A stretch of 64,000 nucleotides of DNA from positions 30,605,475-30,669,474 of the forward strand of contig JBANSL010000009.1 in assembly GCA_037127255.1 (NCBI GenBank), in the 5' to 3' direction. This stretch comes from Persicaria tinctoria. Taxonomy: Eukaryota; Streptophyta; Magnoliopsida; Caryophyllales; Polygonaceae. Below the pieces are notes generated by a model. The model was not told where the DNA came from, searched no databases, and worked only from the letters and a program-made list of their open reading frames with translations. Below are positions 49,871-62,499 of the stretch, piece after piece (within the stretch, counting starts at the first letter, position 1; every line of letters starts with the position of its first letter). A program made the position numbers and the translations under genes.

Positions 49871-52155
49871 ATATTTTATGAGCTGTTACCGGGTAGGATT
49901 GTCACTGACTCCTCATTAGCGAGCTTCTTGCAGAAATCGATATCGTCTTTGATCCCATCCAACATAGAAGGATCTAGCTTGACCTAATGTACAACATATA
50001 TATGAAACTTATGTTTAGAAACTTACCCCCGTTTGTTTTTTGGTAGAGAAAGATAATAATTACCCTTATGAATATAGTGCATATTTAAGTTAAGATTTAT
50101 TAATCACTATTCTAATCATTCCCCTTCTTCTCCCATTTTTCATACAAATTTGTTACCCTTATATTCCCTAATTTGAATGAGGGTAACTAATACCTCTAGG
50201 ATGGGCTAATAATCCCCCATCATCTCCCCCAAGTTCACAAAAAATGATGATCATATACATTTAATGTGTAAAATTTAATATCTTACCTTTCCATTCCCCT
50301 GTTATCTAAACAAACGAACCCACTGATCTCCACAAATAGTGATTGTTAAGGTTTGATTTGCAGACTTACCATTGTAAACATTCCACCTTGTGGCTTGAAT
50401 GGGGAAGTTAGGCAAGAAATCTCCTCTATTTTTGCGAAACTGATGTCAACGCCTTTACGCAGTAGATCGATGATTCTTGAGAAGAAATCGTCTTTCGTCT
50501 TCTCAAGGAGCTCAGGAATTGCTCCCTAAGACAACATAGAGTACGTTATTATATATTCAATCCAACGGATGAATGACCCAAAAACATCTAACTAAGCTCT
50601 TACTAGTTTTCGAGTCTTTATAAAGGTTAGATAGCAACTTCAAGTGTTAATTGAAGCTCTATAAAAATCAGGGTGATCTAAATGCTGACCTGAATAAAGG
50701 TTGGAGGGTCAGAGGAAATGCTGATGTAGCTCTTTATGCAGTCGGTAATCTGAAAACAGGAAACATACAGCAACTAATTAATTTGCCAAATATAACACAA
50801 CTGCTAGAATTGGTCAATAAACAAGATCACCTAGCTGTAATATTTAATGTGTTAAATATTTAGATAGTTAGGTGTATTCGAACTATATGTTGTTTCAACT
50901 TTCTTTCCTTTGAGTCAATCTTAACCGATAAGCATAGTGAGATTCTATCTTAAACCCAATTAGCAAAATATACCTTAGACTTGTATTGTTCAAACTTTTA
51001 TCTCAACAATAGTGTTGCAGAAGAATTAAAATAAAGATCAACATAAGTCAAAATTAGACGGCTAACCCAATATTTCTTCAATATACCAGTTGGATCGGTC
51101 GTCACAAGCCAACCGAGTCTCCAGCCAGGAACGATCCATCGCTTTGAAATGGAACCAACGGTAACAACAGGAGCAATTGATCCAAAAGTACCCATCGGAA
51201 CAAATGGGTCGCTCCCAAATACAAGATGGTCATACACCTCATCCGCCCGCGATCACAATCATCCCAAGCTTTCTCGCAGTTTCCGCCACCTAAAACAAAG
51301 TTGATCGATAAATACTCAAAAAAAAAAAAAAAAAAAAAACCAAACATCGGAACAAACCAGTGACGATTTTGATCAAGTGAACCTTTTGGAGATGCTCACG
51401 AGTGTAGACACTTCCACAAGGATTGCCAGGGTTTATAACGACAATTGCCACGGTATTGTCATCGGCAAGGGCTTCAACGGCATCAAGATCTACCTCCCAT
51501 CCCTTTTCGGGAATAAGGTCATAATGGCGAATCTCGAGCTTGCAAAAACCAGCCCGAGATTCGTACAATGGGAAACCTGGCCTTGGCAACAAGAACTCCA
51601 AGTGCAACCTCTATAGCCTGCTTGCACCCGAGGGCGAGGTGGACATCATCCGGCGAAAGCTTGTACGGAAGATCACGAGAAAGGTAATCCGCAACCGCTC
51701 TGGGAGGAAAAAACATCGTATCAAATAGGCTATATGATGTTCAAATAGGCTAAAAGAGAGAGCAGATTATGAGCACACACGTTTTTAAACTCAATTAGTG
51801 TGTCATGAGCAAGTAGATCGAATTGCTTAAAATACTCGAAAAAAGCTCAGTTCGAGGCAAAGTGCAATTAAGTAGAAGTGAGATACCGGCGAGCGGGGAG
51901 GATGCCGGAGGCGGGGGCGAGGCCGTTGAAGGAGGCAGAGCGGAGGGAATCGACAACGGCGTCCTCAGCAGCGGGGGTGGTGCGGAAGCAGGCAAAGGCA
52001 GAAGGGTCGCCGAGGCCGATGGGAATGACGCGGCGGTTGTCGTCGGGGTTGAGGTTGGAGCGAATCTCGGCAAACACCCCTCTCACTGTAATGTCGGAGG
52101 CCGTGCAGAGATTCGTGTTGCCCTTGATCCGCCATTTTTGGAGCCCGTTCTCCAT
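49639..52155 (-). pseudogene. Tyrosine/nicotianamine aminotransferase-family gene with two frameshifts
   Basis: PLP-dependent class I/II aminotransferases of this family convert tyrosine (or nicotianamine) to the matching keto acid. Seven exons on the minus strand, all with GT-AG borders: 52155-51887, 51699-51383, 51289-51067, 50749-50690, 50525-50370, 49983-49890, 49759-49639. ATG is at 52155 and TGA at 49641-49639. Total coding length is about 1240 nt (413 codons), full size for the family. Visible landmarks: SASFNG...[40 protein letters not shown], the PLP lysine in [16 protein letters not shown], and the C-terminal WLRVSFAVEP. Breaks: exon 2 has lost about six codons plus a partial codon at about 51588-51595, shifting frame before LLPRPG; exon 3 has four extra bases at about 51243-51250 just before the EVYDHLVFG segment. 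Either ends the protein early. Intron phases are preserved, so this is a normal duplicate, not a retrocopy. Sequencing error at both sites is possible. Confidence 0.9.
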
Positions 52156-52210
52156 CTCGAACCTCGATATATCGATCGATCTCCTATTTGCTGAATCTGC
52201 CTGCTATTCA

Positions 52211-52219
52211 ATTTATATA
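52211..52219 (-). promoter_or_regulatory. TATA box of the aminotransferase gene
   Basis: TATATAAAT on the minus strand, about 56 bp before the ATG; a start about 30 bp downstream would leave a short leader. The adjoining MITE at 52325 sits only about 105 bp upstream, so little native promoter is left. Confidence 0.5.
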
Positions 52220-52324
52220 AAAAAATTATGCCCGGTAGACTGGTAAGTGGTTGTGTTACTAATTCTAGCAAGGCAGGATTTGAAATCCTCGTGTTGACTA
52301 TACGACTGGTAAGTGATTGTTTTA

Positions 52325-53053
52325 GGGGATTTTTAAATACAACGCTAATTTTTACTGGATACACCGCTAATCTCCGCAACTCATTACGGAGTTAAGTCCG
52401 CACCCTGTTGCGGAATACTTTTGACATTGTGTCAAACAGCCTTTACTCCGCTAATCTCCGAACTCCTTGCGGAGTTAAGTCCGCATCCGATTGCGGAATA
52501 CTTTGGATATTTTTTTTAAAAATATAAAAAAAAAAAGAAAAAAAAAACAAGAAAAAAAGGTACGCATTAAGATGCGGAACTCTTTCACTCCCCCACGACC
52601 AAACTTTCGGTGAGTCGTTCTCCTTTGTTTTTGATCCAAATCACCCTCGGACTTCACCACCCTCCTCACCCATGTGCCACGTAGGCCCGACGAGCCATCG
52701 CGAGCCTCCGACGACGCCCAAACCTCTGATCGAAAGCTCCGAAGTCCACTTGTTCAAATTTGGAACCTTTGTGAAAGAGGGGTTTTCAAAAAAATAAAAA
52801 AAAATATTGCGCACCTCACTGCGTAAATTTCTTGAGAATTTTTTATTTTTAAAACATATAGGTTAGGAAACTCCGCATCCTAATGCGGACCTCTCTCCGC
52901 AACGTCTTACGGACCTTTTGTCAATGGACTTTTAGGGCGTGTTTGGCACGATATCCAGGGAGATCCGCAAGGGGTTGCGGAGTTTGGTCCGGAGAGAGTT
53001 GCGAAGTTTAGCGGTGTATCCAGTAAAAATTAGCGGTGTATTTAGAAAACGCG
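52325..53053. mobile_element. MITE with CCGCAA-type repeats, 729 bp
   Basis: The inner TIR blocks read TTTTTACTGGATACACCGC on the left and its complement on the right (53013-53040). The sequence TTGTTTTA flanks both sides (52317-52324 and 53054-53061), an apparent 8-bp duplication. Multiple CTCCGCAA/TTGCGGA units run inward from both ends. No transposase. The terminal ~15 bp match imperfectly, so the exact ends are tentative. Confidence 0.7.
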
Positions 53054-53061
53054 TTGTTTTA

Positions 53062-53320
53062 ACATCTCTATAATCTATATCTATATCTATCTATCTATAT
53101 TATACATATTATACCGTATATTATATTAGGGTTATTTGCACAAGTAGACCATTTTCTACACTGCTTTGCATAAATAGACCATGTTTTAAAATAATGAAAA
53201 AATGGTCTAGGGTGTTATTTGTGCAAATACAAAATGTGACCCAAAGGGCCGGTAGCAGGTGAAACAAGAGGGAGGGTATTGTATATTAATTCCAATCAAA
53301 GATAATATAATATATATATA
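53062..53320. other. AT-rich spacer, no gene
   Basis: A short ATCTATAT/ATCT microsatellite (53070-53100) and a small inverted pair (TTATTTGCACAAGTAGACCAT near 53132 and its complement near 53190-53225), possibly a tiny MITE. Confidence 0.45.
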
Positions 53321-53423
53321 TAGGGTTGGGTTCGGGTACACACAACTCTAAAAGTGAGAAAAAAAGAAGCAATTTGATTGGTCCAAGAAATGTTTTGATT
53401 AGTCCACGTCATTTAAAAAAGAG

Positions 53424-53450
53424 AAAATTTGCGCCGAAGGCGCAAATTTT
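53424..53450. repeat. Perfect 12-bp-arm hairpin (AAAATTTGCGCC)
   Basis: AAAATTTGCGCC and GGCGCAAATTTT flank GAA, about 100 bp inside the left TIR. It shares the AAAATTTGCGC stem with 24034-24062. Confidence 0.8.
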
Positions 53451-54407
53451 GGGTCAAATTAAAAAACTGTCCACGGATTTATTTTTTTTTATTAAAAGTC
53501 CACGACCTAAATCCCCCCTACATCTAGTCGATGGAATTGGAAGCTATATCGCTCCCTCCTCTCCGCTCCCTCGCTCTGCTCTGCTCTTGCTCCGGCGGCC
53601 GCTCCCTCGCTTTCTCTCCAACACCCGCCTCGGATTCCCCACCCAAATTCGCCATCGCATTCTCTCCAACACTCGCCTCCTCCTGCGCCGTTCGGCCTCT
53701 GGCGGATTCCAGCCGAGGTGGTCCGCCGCTCCGCTGTCACCTGCCCCGATGGCATCGTCCACGGCATCGATAAGCTGCTCGTCCCTCAATCGGTGCTCGA
53801 CGAATTCAATTGTCGTCGGAGCCTCCGCTCCATCACCTGGGCTCCTCTCTTCGTCCTCGACGGTTTCCGCATCTCTCTGATGCAGAGAAGAATTCGGATT
53901 ATCCTCCTTTGCAGTTGAATTCGGCCGGATCTGTGCTTGAATTCGGTCGGATCTCCTTTGCAGTTGAGATCGGGGCTACGCCGGAGAACGCGAGGAAGTA
54001 CAACGGGAATCTGATCAAGCTGATGGCGACGAACAAGGGGACGCCGATGAGGCCGGATTCAGCATCGATTGGCCTCTCTTCGTTCCGATCTCGATTTCCG
54101 TCGGGATCTGCGGGATGAGCACTGCTGAAGGACCTCGCTGATCGATCAGTGATGTTTTTGCTGTTTGTTTTTGTGTTAGCCATGGGGAGGTTGAGAGAGG
54201 AAGTAGGTAGGAGCGATCGGGAGCTAGCTAGGACGGAGTTCGATTCCAAATCGAAAGTTACTGTTGCTGAAAACATCGATTGCTGAAATCGAGATCTGCG
54301 CAGATGTGGAGCTCCTATATGCAAATTCAATTGAGGATATGGTTCAAATGGAGCTCTACATACATGTGAGGTTGGAATTTGATACTTGTTGCCTCTTCTA
54401 AACCAAT

Positions 54408-55720
54408 TTCAGCACCTTGCCCCTCTCCATTGTAAGCAATTTCAGCACCTCTTCATGGTAAGCAATTTAAGCAATTTCAGCACCTCTCACCAATATTTCA
54501 GAACTAAGAGAAGCTCACTGTCTTTGGGTTGTCTGTTTGGAGGCTGTGAATTGTGTAGCGGTCACTGTCTTTGGGTTGTCTGTTTGGAGGCTGTGAATTG
54601 TGTAGCGGTCACTGTCTTTGGGTTGTCTGTTTGGAGGCTGTGAATTGTGTTGATCTGGCTGGGAATTGTGTTGCTGTCATAGCAAAGTGAAATTGAAATG
54701 GGGTGGGTGTAATTTGGATGCTACATGTGGGCCGGTTAAATTCAGGGAGATTAGAATGGTATTTTTTTGTGGGCCAAAATATTGGGCTAAGTGGCTTAAT
54801 GCCTCCCTCCATCACAAACAAGTGATTCCAAATTTAGACTTTGTACTTAGTATTTAACATATATCTTACACAGAAGCAAATATTTCACCATTTCAGCAAT
54901 TTTTTAGGCATTTCAGCATTTTTTGAAAAAAAAAACAACTTTGATTTCAGCAACTTCTTTGTCACCATTTGTCGAAGTGGTGACGCGAAAAAAAAATATA
55001 TGAGCTACTATTTCAGCATTTCACCCTTTGTTTCAGCAACGCGGTAAAAAAATAATAAAAAAAAATCCCACTGAAAACAGGGGTTGATGAAACTGAATGT
55101 GCTGAAACTTTTGGAGAGCTTATTAGCCTTTTGATTTTTTGTCTTGCTGAAACTTTTTGTTACGCTGAAATGCTGAAATTAATTCTTATAAAATTGTATG
55201 AGCTACAATATATTACACAAAAATATATATTTCAACATTTCAGCATTTTTTGTGATCTGAAATGCTGAAATCAATTCACTGTTGGGGTCAAAGTTAGATA
55301 TCAAATGTTGTTTATGCAATTTCAGCATTTTTTTGCCTTGCTGAAACTTTTAGATAGCTTATTAGCTTCTTGATTTTTTGTGTGATCTGAAATGCTGAAA
55401 TTAATTTTTTTATTAGCAAAATTCGTATGCTGAAATTAATTCTTATAAAATTGTATGGGGTACTATTTCAACATTGAAACAGGGGTTGCTGAAAATCGTA
55501 TGCGCTGAAACCCCTGTTTCAGCAATGCGGTAAAATAAAAATAAAAAAAATGTAAAAGGGGTTTCAGCAATTCCGTTTCAACAACACGGAAAAAAAAAAA
55601 ACTGGGAAAAAAAAAATTAAAACAGGGATTGCTGAAACCGTATGTGCTGAAAAAGAAGTTTTAACAATTCCGTTTCAGCAACTTTGGAAACGCGGCAGAA
55701 AAAAACAAAAAAAAACAAAA
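54408..55720. repeat. TTTCAGCA / TGCTGAAA motif array
   Basis: Dozens of copies of the octamer in both orientations at irregular spacing, in AT-rich sequence (54408-54505, then 54880-55720). No coding potential. Confidence 0.9.
54515..54655. repeat. 47-bp tandem repeat, three copies
   Basis: TCACTGTCTTTGGGTTGTC begins at 54515, 54562 and 54609; copies are essentially identical, so the expansion is recent. Confidence 0.95.
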
Positions 55721-55997
55721 CAAAACTGGAAAAAAAAATTAATAATAATAATATTAATTAATGAGGCGGGAGGGGGGGCACAGGGGCACGGGAGGGGGGC
55801 GGTGGACATTTTGCTAATTTGGAGGAGGTGGGAGCTTTTTTCCTAATAAGGCCCAAATTTTAGGACATTCTAGTAATCACCCCTTTAAAAAATCCGGGCA
55901 AAAAAACCGTTGCCTGCACCTGCCCAATTCGGAAATGCGAGGCCCACTCGCACACCCTTCCCTCTCCGCGCGTAGCATCAGAAAAAAACTGCTCCTC

Positions 55998-56069
55998 CCG
56001 CGTTGCATAGGGGGATTCGAACCTGGGCCTCATTACACATCCCACATTACTTCAACCATTGCAGCACCC
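55998..56069 (-). pseudogene. tRNA-like sequence 5
   Basis: On the minus strand TGCTGCAATGGTTGA fits an A-box region and GGTTCGAATCC (56013-56023) is a perfect B box about 35 bp downstream. Acceptor and T stems pair poorly. It may be a tRNA relic or the head of a SINE. Confidence 0.5.
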
Positions 56070-56269
56070 AATACTTCTTGTTTATTGAAGGCATCAATTA
56101 AAACTAGTACTTTTTGAGTTAAAGCCACCACTTTACTTATAATTACACATTAATTAATATATTAATATATATTTCGCCCTAAAAATAATAATTAATATCA
56201 AAATAAAATAAAAATATATATTAAAATAAAAATGATAATAAATATATTAATATATATTTATATTAAAAT

Positions 56270-58640
56270 AAAATGATTCATGAACCACTACTCTTTATTT
56301 GATGAACCCCTAGAATTTATTTCATGAACCACTACTATTTAATAATTATAAAATTTTCATTCTTCTTTTATTTTCTTTTAATGTTTATTTTTAATTAATT
56401 AATTAATTTTATTTAAAATAAAATGGTTCATGAACCAATACTATTTATTTGATGAACCACTACTCTTTATTTGATGAGCCACTACTATTTAATAATTATA
56501 AAATTTTCATTCTTCTTTTATTTTCTTTTAATGTTTATTTTTAATTAATTAATTAATTTTATTTAAAATAAAATGGTTTATGAACCACTACTCTTTATTT
56601 GATGAACCACTACTCTCTATTTGACGTACCACTAGAATTTATATTCTTATAATAATTAACATATTTCATATAAAGAAGTGGTTCATGAAGCTATTGAGAA
56701 GTGGTTCATCAAGCTATAAAGAAGTGGTTCATGGGCCTATAAGAAGTGGTTTATCAAGTTATCAAGAAGTGGTTTATTAAGCTATAAAGAAGTTATGAAG
56801 AAGTGGTTCATCAATACTATTTATTTGATGAACCACTACTTTTTATTTTATGAACCACTACTATTTAATTCATGAACCACTCCTATTTTATAATTGTAAA
56901 ATTTTCATTGTTCTTTTATTTTCTTTTGATATTTTTTAATTATTTATTTTTTTGTTTTTAAAATAAAATGATTCACTACTCTTTATTTGATGAACCGCTA
57001 CTCTTTATTTATTTGTTTGTTTTTAAAATAAAATGATCCACTACTCTTTATTTATTTATTTTTAAAATACTATTTATTTCATGAACCAAGACTATTTATT
57101 TGATGAACCACTACTCTTTATTTCTTGAATCATTAGAATTTATTTCATGAACCACACCCGGTGAACCAAATCTAGTGAACCACACCCAGTGAACCAAATT
57201 CAGTGAACCACACCCAGTGAACCAAATCCAGTGAACCACACCCAGTGAACCAAATCCAGTGAACCACATCAAGTGAACCAAATCCAGTGAACCAAACCCA
57301 GTGAACCTCACCTAGTGACTGAACCAGCATCCATTTAATCACTGAACCAACCTCTATTTAGTCACCAAACCAACATCTATTTACTCACTGAACCAACCCC
57401 TATTTAGTCACTAAACCAACCTCTATTTAGTCACCGAACCAACATCTATTTAGTCACTGAACCAACCTCTATTTATTCACCGAACCAACCTCTATTTAGT
57501 CACTAAACCAACCTCTATTTAGTCATTAAATCAATCTTAACCAAATACTGTGAACCAATCTCTACATACATGTATTCGAAACGAAATGGAATTAAGAAGT
57601 GGTTCATCAAGCCATAAAGAAGTGGTTCATGAAGCTATAAGGAAGTGGTTCATCAAGTTATCAAGAAGTGGATCATCAAGCTATAAAAAAGTTGTGGAGA
57701 AGTCGTTCATCAAGCTATAAAGAAGTGGTTTATCAAGTTATCAAGAAATGGTTCATCAAGCTATAAAGAAGTGGTTCATGAAGCTATAAAGAAATGGTTC
57801 ATCAAGTTATCAAGAAGTGGTTCATCAAGCTATAAAGAAGTTGTTCATGGGCCTATAAGAAGTGCTTCATCAAGTTATCAAGAAGTGGTTCATGAAGTTA
57901 TCAAGAAGTGGTTCATGAAGTTTTCATTCTTCTTTTATTTTCTCTTAATCCTTAATTTTTAATTATTTAATTGTTTATTTTTGTAAAATAAAATGATTCA
58001 TGAACCAATACTATTTACTTCATGAACCACTTCTATTTATATGTGCTGAACCACTTGGTATAAAAGCTTTGAACCACTTAGTATAAACCCCTAAACCACT
58101 TGTTATTAAAACCTTGAATCAATTGGTATAAAACCCCTGAACCACTTGGTATTACACTTTCACTTCAAGTCTCTACTATTTATTTCATGAACCACTACTA
58201 TTTGTTTATTTCATTTTTCTTTTATTTTCTTTTAGTGTTTATTTTGCAATTATTTATTTATTTTATAAAATGGTTGATGAACCAATACTATTTATTTCAT
58301 GAACCAAATATTTACTCCGTGAACCACTTCTATTTATATGCGCACCACTTGGTAATAAAAACTCTGAACCACTTAGTTAAAAACCTTGAACCACATGGAA
58401 TAAAAACCCTGAACCACTCGGTATTAAAACTCTGAACCACTTGGTATAAAAAAAATGTGGCCTTTCAACATAGTCTCCACCCATTTGTAATTTCTAAATA
58501 TATTTATTTTATAAACCACTAATATTTATTTAATAAACCACTAACATTTATTTGTAGTGGTTCAATCATTTTATTTCATGAACCACACAATATATAAAGT
58601 CTGAACCACAAAGTGTAAACTATCCGAACCACTTAAAAAA
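56270..58640. repeat. GTGGTTCA / TGAACCAC motif arrays
   Basis: The motif recurs throughout in several superimposed periods: ATGAACCACTACTCTTTATTTG-type units (56270-57140), AGTGAACCAAATCC/AGTGAACCACACCC alternating 14-15 bp units (57160-57310), about 24-bp ACTGAACCAACCTCTATTTAG units (57320-57530), AAGAAGTGGTTCATCAAG units in the opposite orientation (56680-56800 and 57593-57920), then dispersed copies. A 110-bp block (about 56316-56440 and 56464-56590) is directly duplicated. No gene seen. Confidence 0.9.
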
Positions 58641-59338
58641 TAATAGTTGAAAATGGATTTGTAACGATAAACATCAATTAACAAGGACAAAAAATGCAGA
58701 AGATGCTAATACACCAAACTGGATTTGTAACATATCATTTCACCTAGAGAATGGGCACACATTGAAGGATCAAAGAAGTAATAAGTCCAACAATTCGTAT
58801 TTCAATTCGTTTGACAATTCCACCGCACCCTGGATGACATCACCCTTCAGTACGTCTCCAATGTCATCAGATCTGGGTGGTTGGAGACCTAAGGCTCGCC
58901 CTGGATGTTCGACGGTGATGTGAAGGGGCGAGAGGACGGAAGCCATGGGAGCTCAAGAGTCGGCGAGCTGGTTTCGCAGATTCGAGGAGGAGGCTGATAG
59001 CGAGAAGAAGGAGGAAAAAGCGAGAGGGAGATCTGAGAGCGAGAGAGCGGATGAACAAGAAACAGCTTGTCTGTCGATCGCCTCCTCCGATCAGTAATCC
59101 TCGCAGACGTAGGGGCTGATGGGGGAGAGCAGCCGAGGCGAACAATCGAGGGAGATCGGATCTTGAACGGGGAAGGAGATTGATCATTGGAACCAAAAAG
59201 AGGAAGAAGGAAGGGATCTGAAATATAAGGTAGAAGAAAAACGCGTGAGGGGATTAAAACTCTAGATCTATTTCAGCCAATCAGCATACTTCTTTCCTTC
59301 TCACCGGACTGGTTTCTTCTCACTTGAACCCTACTCTA

Positions 59339-59956
59339 TATATATACTAGTTTTCGGTACCCGCCCGTTGTACGGTTTCTTAATAAAAAAATAATATTTA
59401 ATTACATCATCAAATTTAATGATGTATTTATATTTAAATATATTATATTCAATTTGATCTAAAAGGTAAAATAATTGATTAAAATTTTACGGCATGGTAT
59501 ATTTTATATATTTATCTTCTCAAATTTTATTATCAAATTAAGATGGTGCATATTTATATTTAAATATATTAGATTCAATTTGATGTAAAATGTAGAATAA
59601 TATATTGACTAAAATTTGATGGCAAAATGTAAAATAATTGAACAAAATCTTACGATGTGGTATATATATTTTATATAGAATTAGTGTTGCTATTATTCGT
59701 TAAAAACCTATAACAATACAATTTTATCAATCATAACTTAAATAAATAATAAGTATAATTTTATTCGGTAAAATTTTATCCCATAGTTAATTAAGAATCA
59801 TGTCAATTAGTGAATATAATGTGGAATAAGTTATATAAAACCTCGGCACAAGATTTTCAGTCACATGTAATTAGACCTGTCAAACGGGTCATAGTAGAAG
59901 TTTTTACCCAACTATATTGATTTATTAATTGATGTGACCCAGAAATATAATAACAC
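59339..59956. other. AT-rich spacer with diverged duplication
   Basis: Two diverged copies of a block (TATATT-AATTTGAT-TAAAA-GTA-AATAAT..., about 59430-59520 and 59565-59680). No gene recognised. Confidence 0.5.
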
Positions 59957-60189
59957 TTTAATCTAGAAAATGCCACGTTTTGCAAAATGGCCACCAAATT
60001 GGACCTAATTTGCGAAATAGCCGCGTTTTGGGACAAATTAGGGAAATAGACGCAATATAAACAATTTTCTCTCTCTCACCTCCTAATTCTCTCTCCTCTC
60101 TCCCCGCTCCCCGGACGTCTCTCCTATCTCGCTCTCTTCCGTCTCTGACGCCGGAGGTGGACAAACCGGAGTTCGCACGGGATCTCTCC

Positions 60190-60345
60190 TCTCCTCGATC
60201 CGAGATCTCCTAGATCCGAGATTCGAGATCCGTCGAAGCGCAGCGGCGAGGTCCGAGATCCGAGATCCGGAGGTCCGATCGAGATCCGAGATCCGAGATC
60301 CGAGATTCGAGATCCGTCGAGGCGCAGCGGCGAGGCCGAGCGACG
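60190..60345. repeat. CCGAGAT heptamer tandem
   Basis: Runs of GAGATCCGAGATCCGAG in two blocks separated by GTCGA(A/G)GCGCAGCGGCGAGG, which is itself duplicated. Open frames here are repeat translations. Confidence 0.85.
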
Positions 60346-61016
60346 CCGGGCGAGGCTGAGCGACGATGCGAGATTCAGATCCGAGCGAGATTCAGATTCG
60401 CCATATATGTCGAATTGATGGAGATCGAGAGCGCCGGAGAGCGAGAATGCCGGAGCGAAGTCGAGCAACGGACGAGCGAGGTCGAGCGAGCCGGAGGCGG
60501 AGCGGAGGCCTGAACGCTGGATCTGGAAATTCCTGAACGCTGGATCTGGCGCCGGAGCCGGAGGTGAGCGATCGTCGGAGCGAGCCTCACCGGAGCGAAG
60601 GAGGCCGGATCGAGCGAGGGCGGAGCGAACCGCCGGCGGTGGCGCGCGAGCGCGGCTCTCTGGTTCTTCTTTGCAGAAATCGGAGGAAGGAGAAAGAAAT
60701 TTGATGAAATTACAAAATCACCCTGGAAATATGATAAATTAAAAAAAATATCTATATTTTATTATGTGATTCATAATCTATATTTTTATTTTTATTTTTG
60801 CACAGAAAATGTTATATTTGCACAACATACTATTATATTTACACAATTTACGGTTATATTTGCACGACAAAATGTTAAAAAAAAATAAAAATTAAAACTA
60901 GACTTGCTTCAATTTATTTTGAATCGTTTACAGTTTATTGAGAAAGTATGAAATTATATTGAGATAAAATAAGATTGTGTTGAGAATAAATTCACAAGTC
61001 TCGATTGTTGTGCAAC

Positions 61017-61312
61017 TCTTAAAACAGAGTCGTCCAATTCTTACAAGAGAGTCGTGTAACTCTTAAAACAAGAGTTATACAACTCTTAAAACCGAGTCGT
61101 GCAACTCTTAAAACAGAGTTGTGCACCTCTTAAAACAGAGACGTGCAACTCTTACAAGAGAGTCGTGCAACTCTTAAAAAAAGAGTCGTGCAACTGTTAC
61201 AACAGAGTCGTGCAACTATTAAAATAGAGTCCTGCAACTCTTAAAACATGGTCGTGCAACTCTTGCAACATAGTCGTGCAACTCTTACAACATAGTCGTG
61301 CAATTCTTAAAA
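61017..61312. repeat. 22-bp GTCGTGCAACTCTTAAAACA tandem array, block 1
   Basis: About 13 copies with small changes (TTAC for TTAA, CC for TG). Block 2 lies at 61775-61925, block 3 at 62105-62250 and block 4 at 63105-63315. Confidence 0.92.
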
Positions 61313-61774
61313 TAATATTGAGAGAACATAAAATCATTTTGAGAACAATTTCAGAAATCTCGATTGTTTTGCAAAAAATAACCTATTGTTGAGCAAAAAT
61401 AGGAGTAAGTTGTGCAAATATAAGAGGACGTTGTGCAAATTTAATCATAAGTTGTGCAAATATGATCCTAGTCTAATTTTTATTTATTTTATTTTTTAAA
61501 CTTTTTATCGTGCAAATATAAGAGTACTTTGTGCAAATATAACCATAAATTGTGCAAATATGATCCAAGTAGGGTTTAGAGTTACACTTTTTTCCGTGTC
61601 AGCACTTTTTTTCCCATGTCAGCACCTATTTTAGAGGTGCACAAGCATGGATAACAATTTCACAAAGAATCGAAGAAGCACATGACAAATGAATCATAAG
61701 CCGATCAAATGATGTCGAACAATTCCATCAAGCCTGGATAACAATTTCACAAATATGATCCAAATCTAGTTTTA

Positions 61775-61925
61775 AGAGCCGTGCAACTCTTAAAACAGAG
61801 TCGTCCAATTCTTACAACAGAGTCGCCCAATTCTTAAAAAAGAGTCGTGCAACTCTTGCAACATAGTCGTGCAACTCTTCCAACATAGTCGTGCAACTCT
61901 TACAACAGAGTCGTGCAATTCTTAA
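61775..61925. repeat. 22-bp array, block 2
   Basis: About seven copies of the same unit. Between blocks 1 and 2 lie single GTGCAAATAT units and a repeated GGATAACAATTTCACA (61650 and 61736). Confidence 0.9.
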
Positions 61926-62104
61926 AATAATATTATTCGTGCGCATTTTATTTTAATTTATAATATTATTCGTGCGCATTTGATTCTAATTTGTGCACTT
62001 TTTATTCTATTTGTGTCAGCATTTTTTCAAATAATTTTTTTTTTCACGTCAGCACTTTTTTAAAATAAGATCACGTTGAGAATAAATTCACAAGTCTCGA
62101 TTGT

Positions 62105-62410
62105 CGTGCAAATCTTAAAACAGAGTCGTGCAACTCGTACAACAGAGTCGTGCAACTCTTAAAACAGAGTCGTGCAACTCTTAAAACGGAGTCGTGCAAC
62201 TCTTACAACAGAGTCGTGCAGCTCTTACAACAGAGTCGTGCAACTCTTAAAATAATGATATATATAATGAAAAGTGTTTCTTAGAGGTGCTGACACAAAT
62301 AAAATACAGTTGTGAAAATCTAAACTAAAGTTGTGCAACTCTAAACTAAAGTTGTGCAACTCTAAACTAAAGTTGTGCGACTCTAAAATACAATTGTGCA
62401 ACCCTAAAAA
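62105..62410. repeat. 22-bp array, block 3, and a 21-bp variant
   Basis: About seven copies of the GTCGTGCAACTCTTA unit, then after 62310 a related GTTGTGCAACTCTAAACTAAA unit in four copies. Confidence 0.88.
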
Positions 62411-62499
62411 ATGTGTTGATATGAAGAAAAAAAAAGTGCTGACACGAAAAAAATACATACCGAACTACAAAGTTATTACTTAGGAAGATGACTCGATTG

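Larger units (their letters stand above)
53321..59338. mobile_element. Large TIR transposon with TTTCAGCA and GTGGTTCA arrays, 6.02 kb
   Basis: The left end TAGGGTTGGGTTCGGG...AAAGTGAGAAA...GAAG...TTGATTGG matches the reverse complement of the right end TAGAGTAGGGTTCAAG...GTGAGAAGG...GAAG...CTGATTGG over about 75 bp with substitutions and small indels. TA-rich DNA flanks both ends. Inside: a hairpin, GC-rich open stretches (53530-54330) with no recognised domain, a 47-bp tandem, two motif arrays, a tRNA-like sequence and another GC-rich block (58840-59230). No transposase seen. It could be two elements nested end to end, but the paired TIRs favour one. Confidence 0.68.

Noticed and set aside
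53718..54330. A gene in the GC-rich interior of the 6-kb TIR element
   Set aside because: Frames on both strands are open but no domain or splice structure is recognisable; treated as captured or non-coding sequence.
58867..59196. Hypothetical 109-residue protein on the minus strand
   Set aside because: Low-complexity, Leu/Arg/Ser-rich translation of a GC-rich block with no domain; no support beyond length.
59355..59375. Helitron-type terminus (CGGTACCCGCCCGTTGTACGG)
   Set aside because: It resembles a common plant repeat start, but no TC...CTRR pair or 3' hairpin could be matched.
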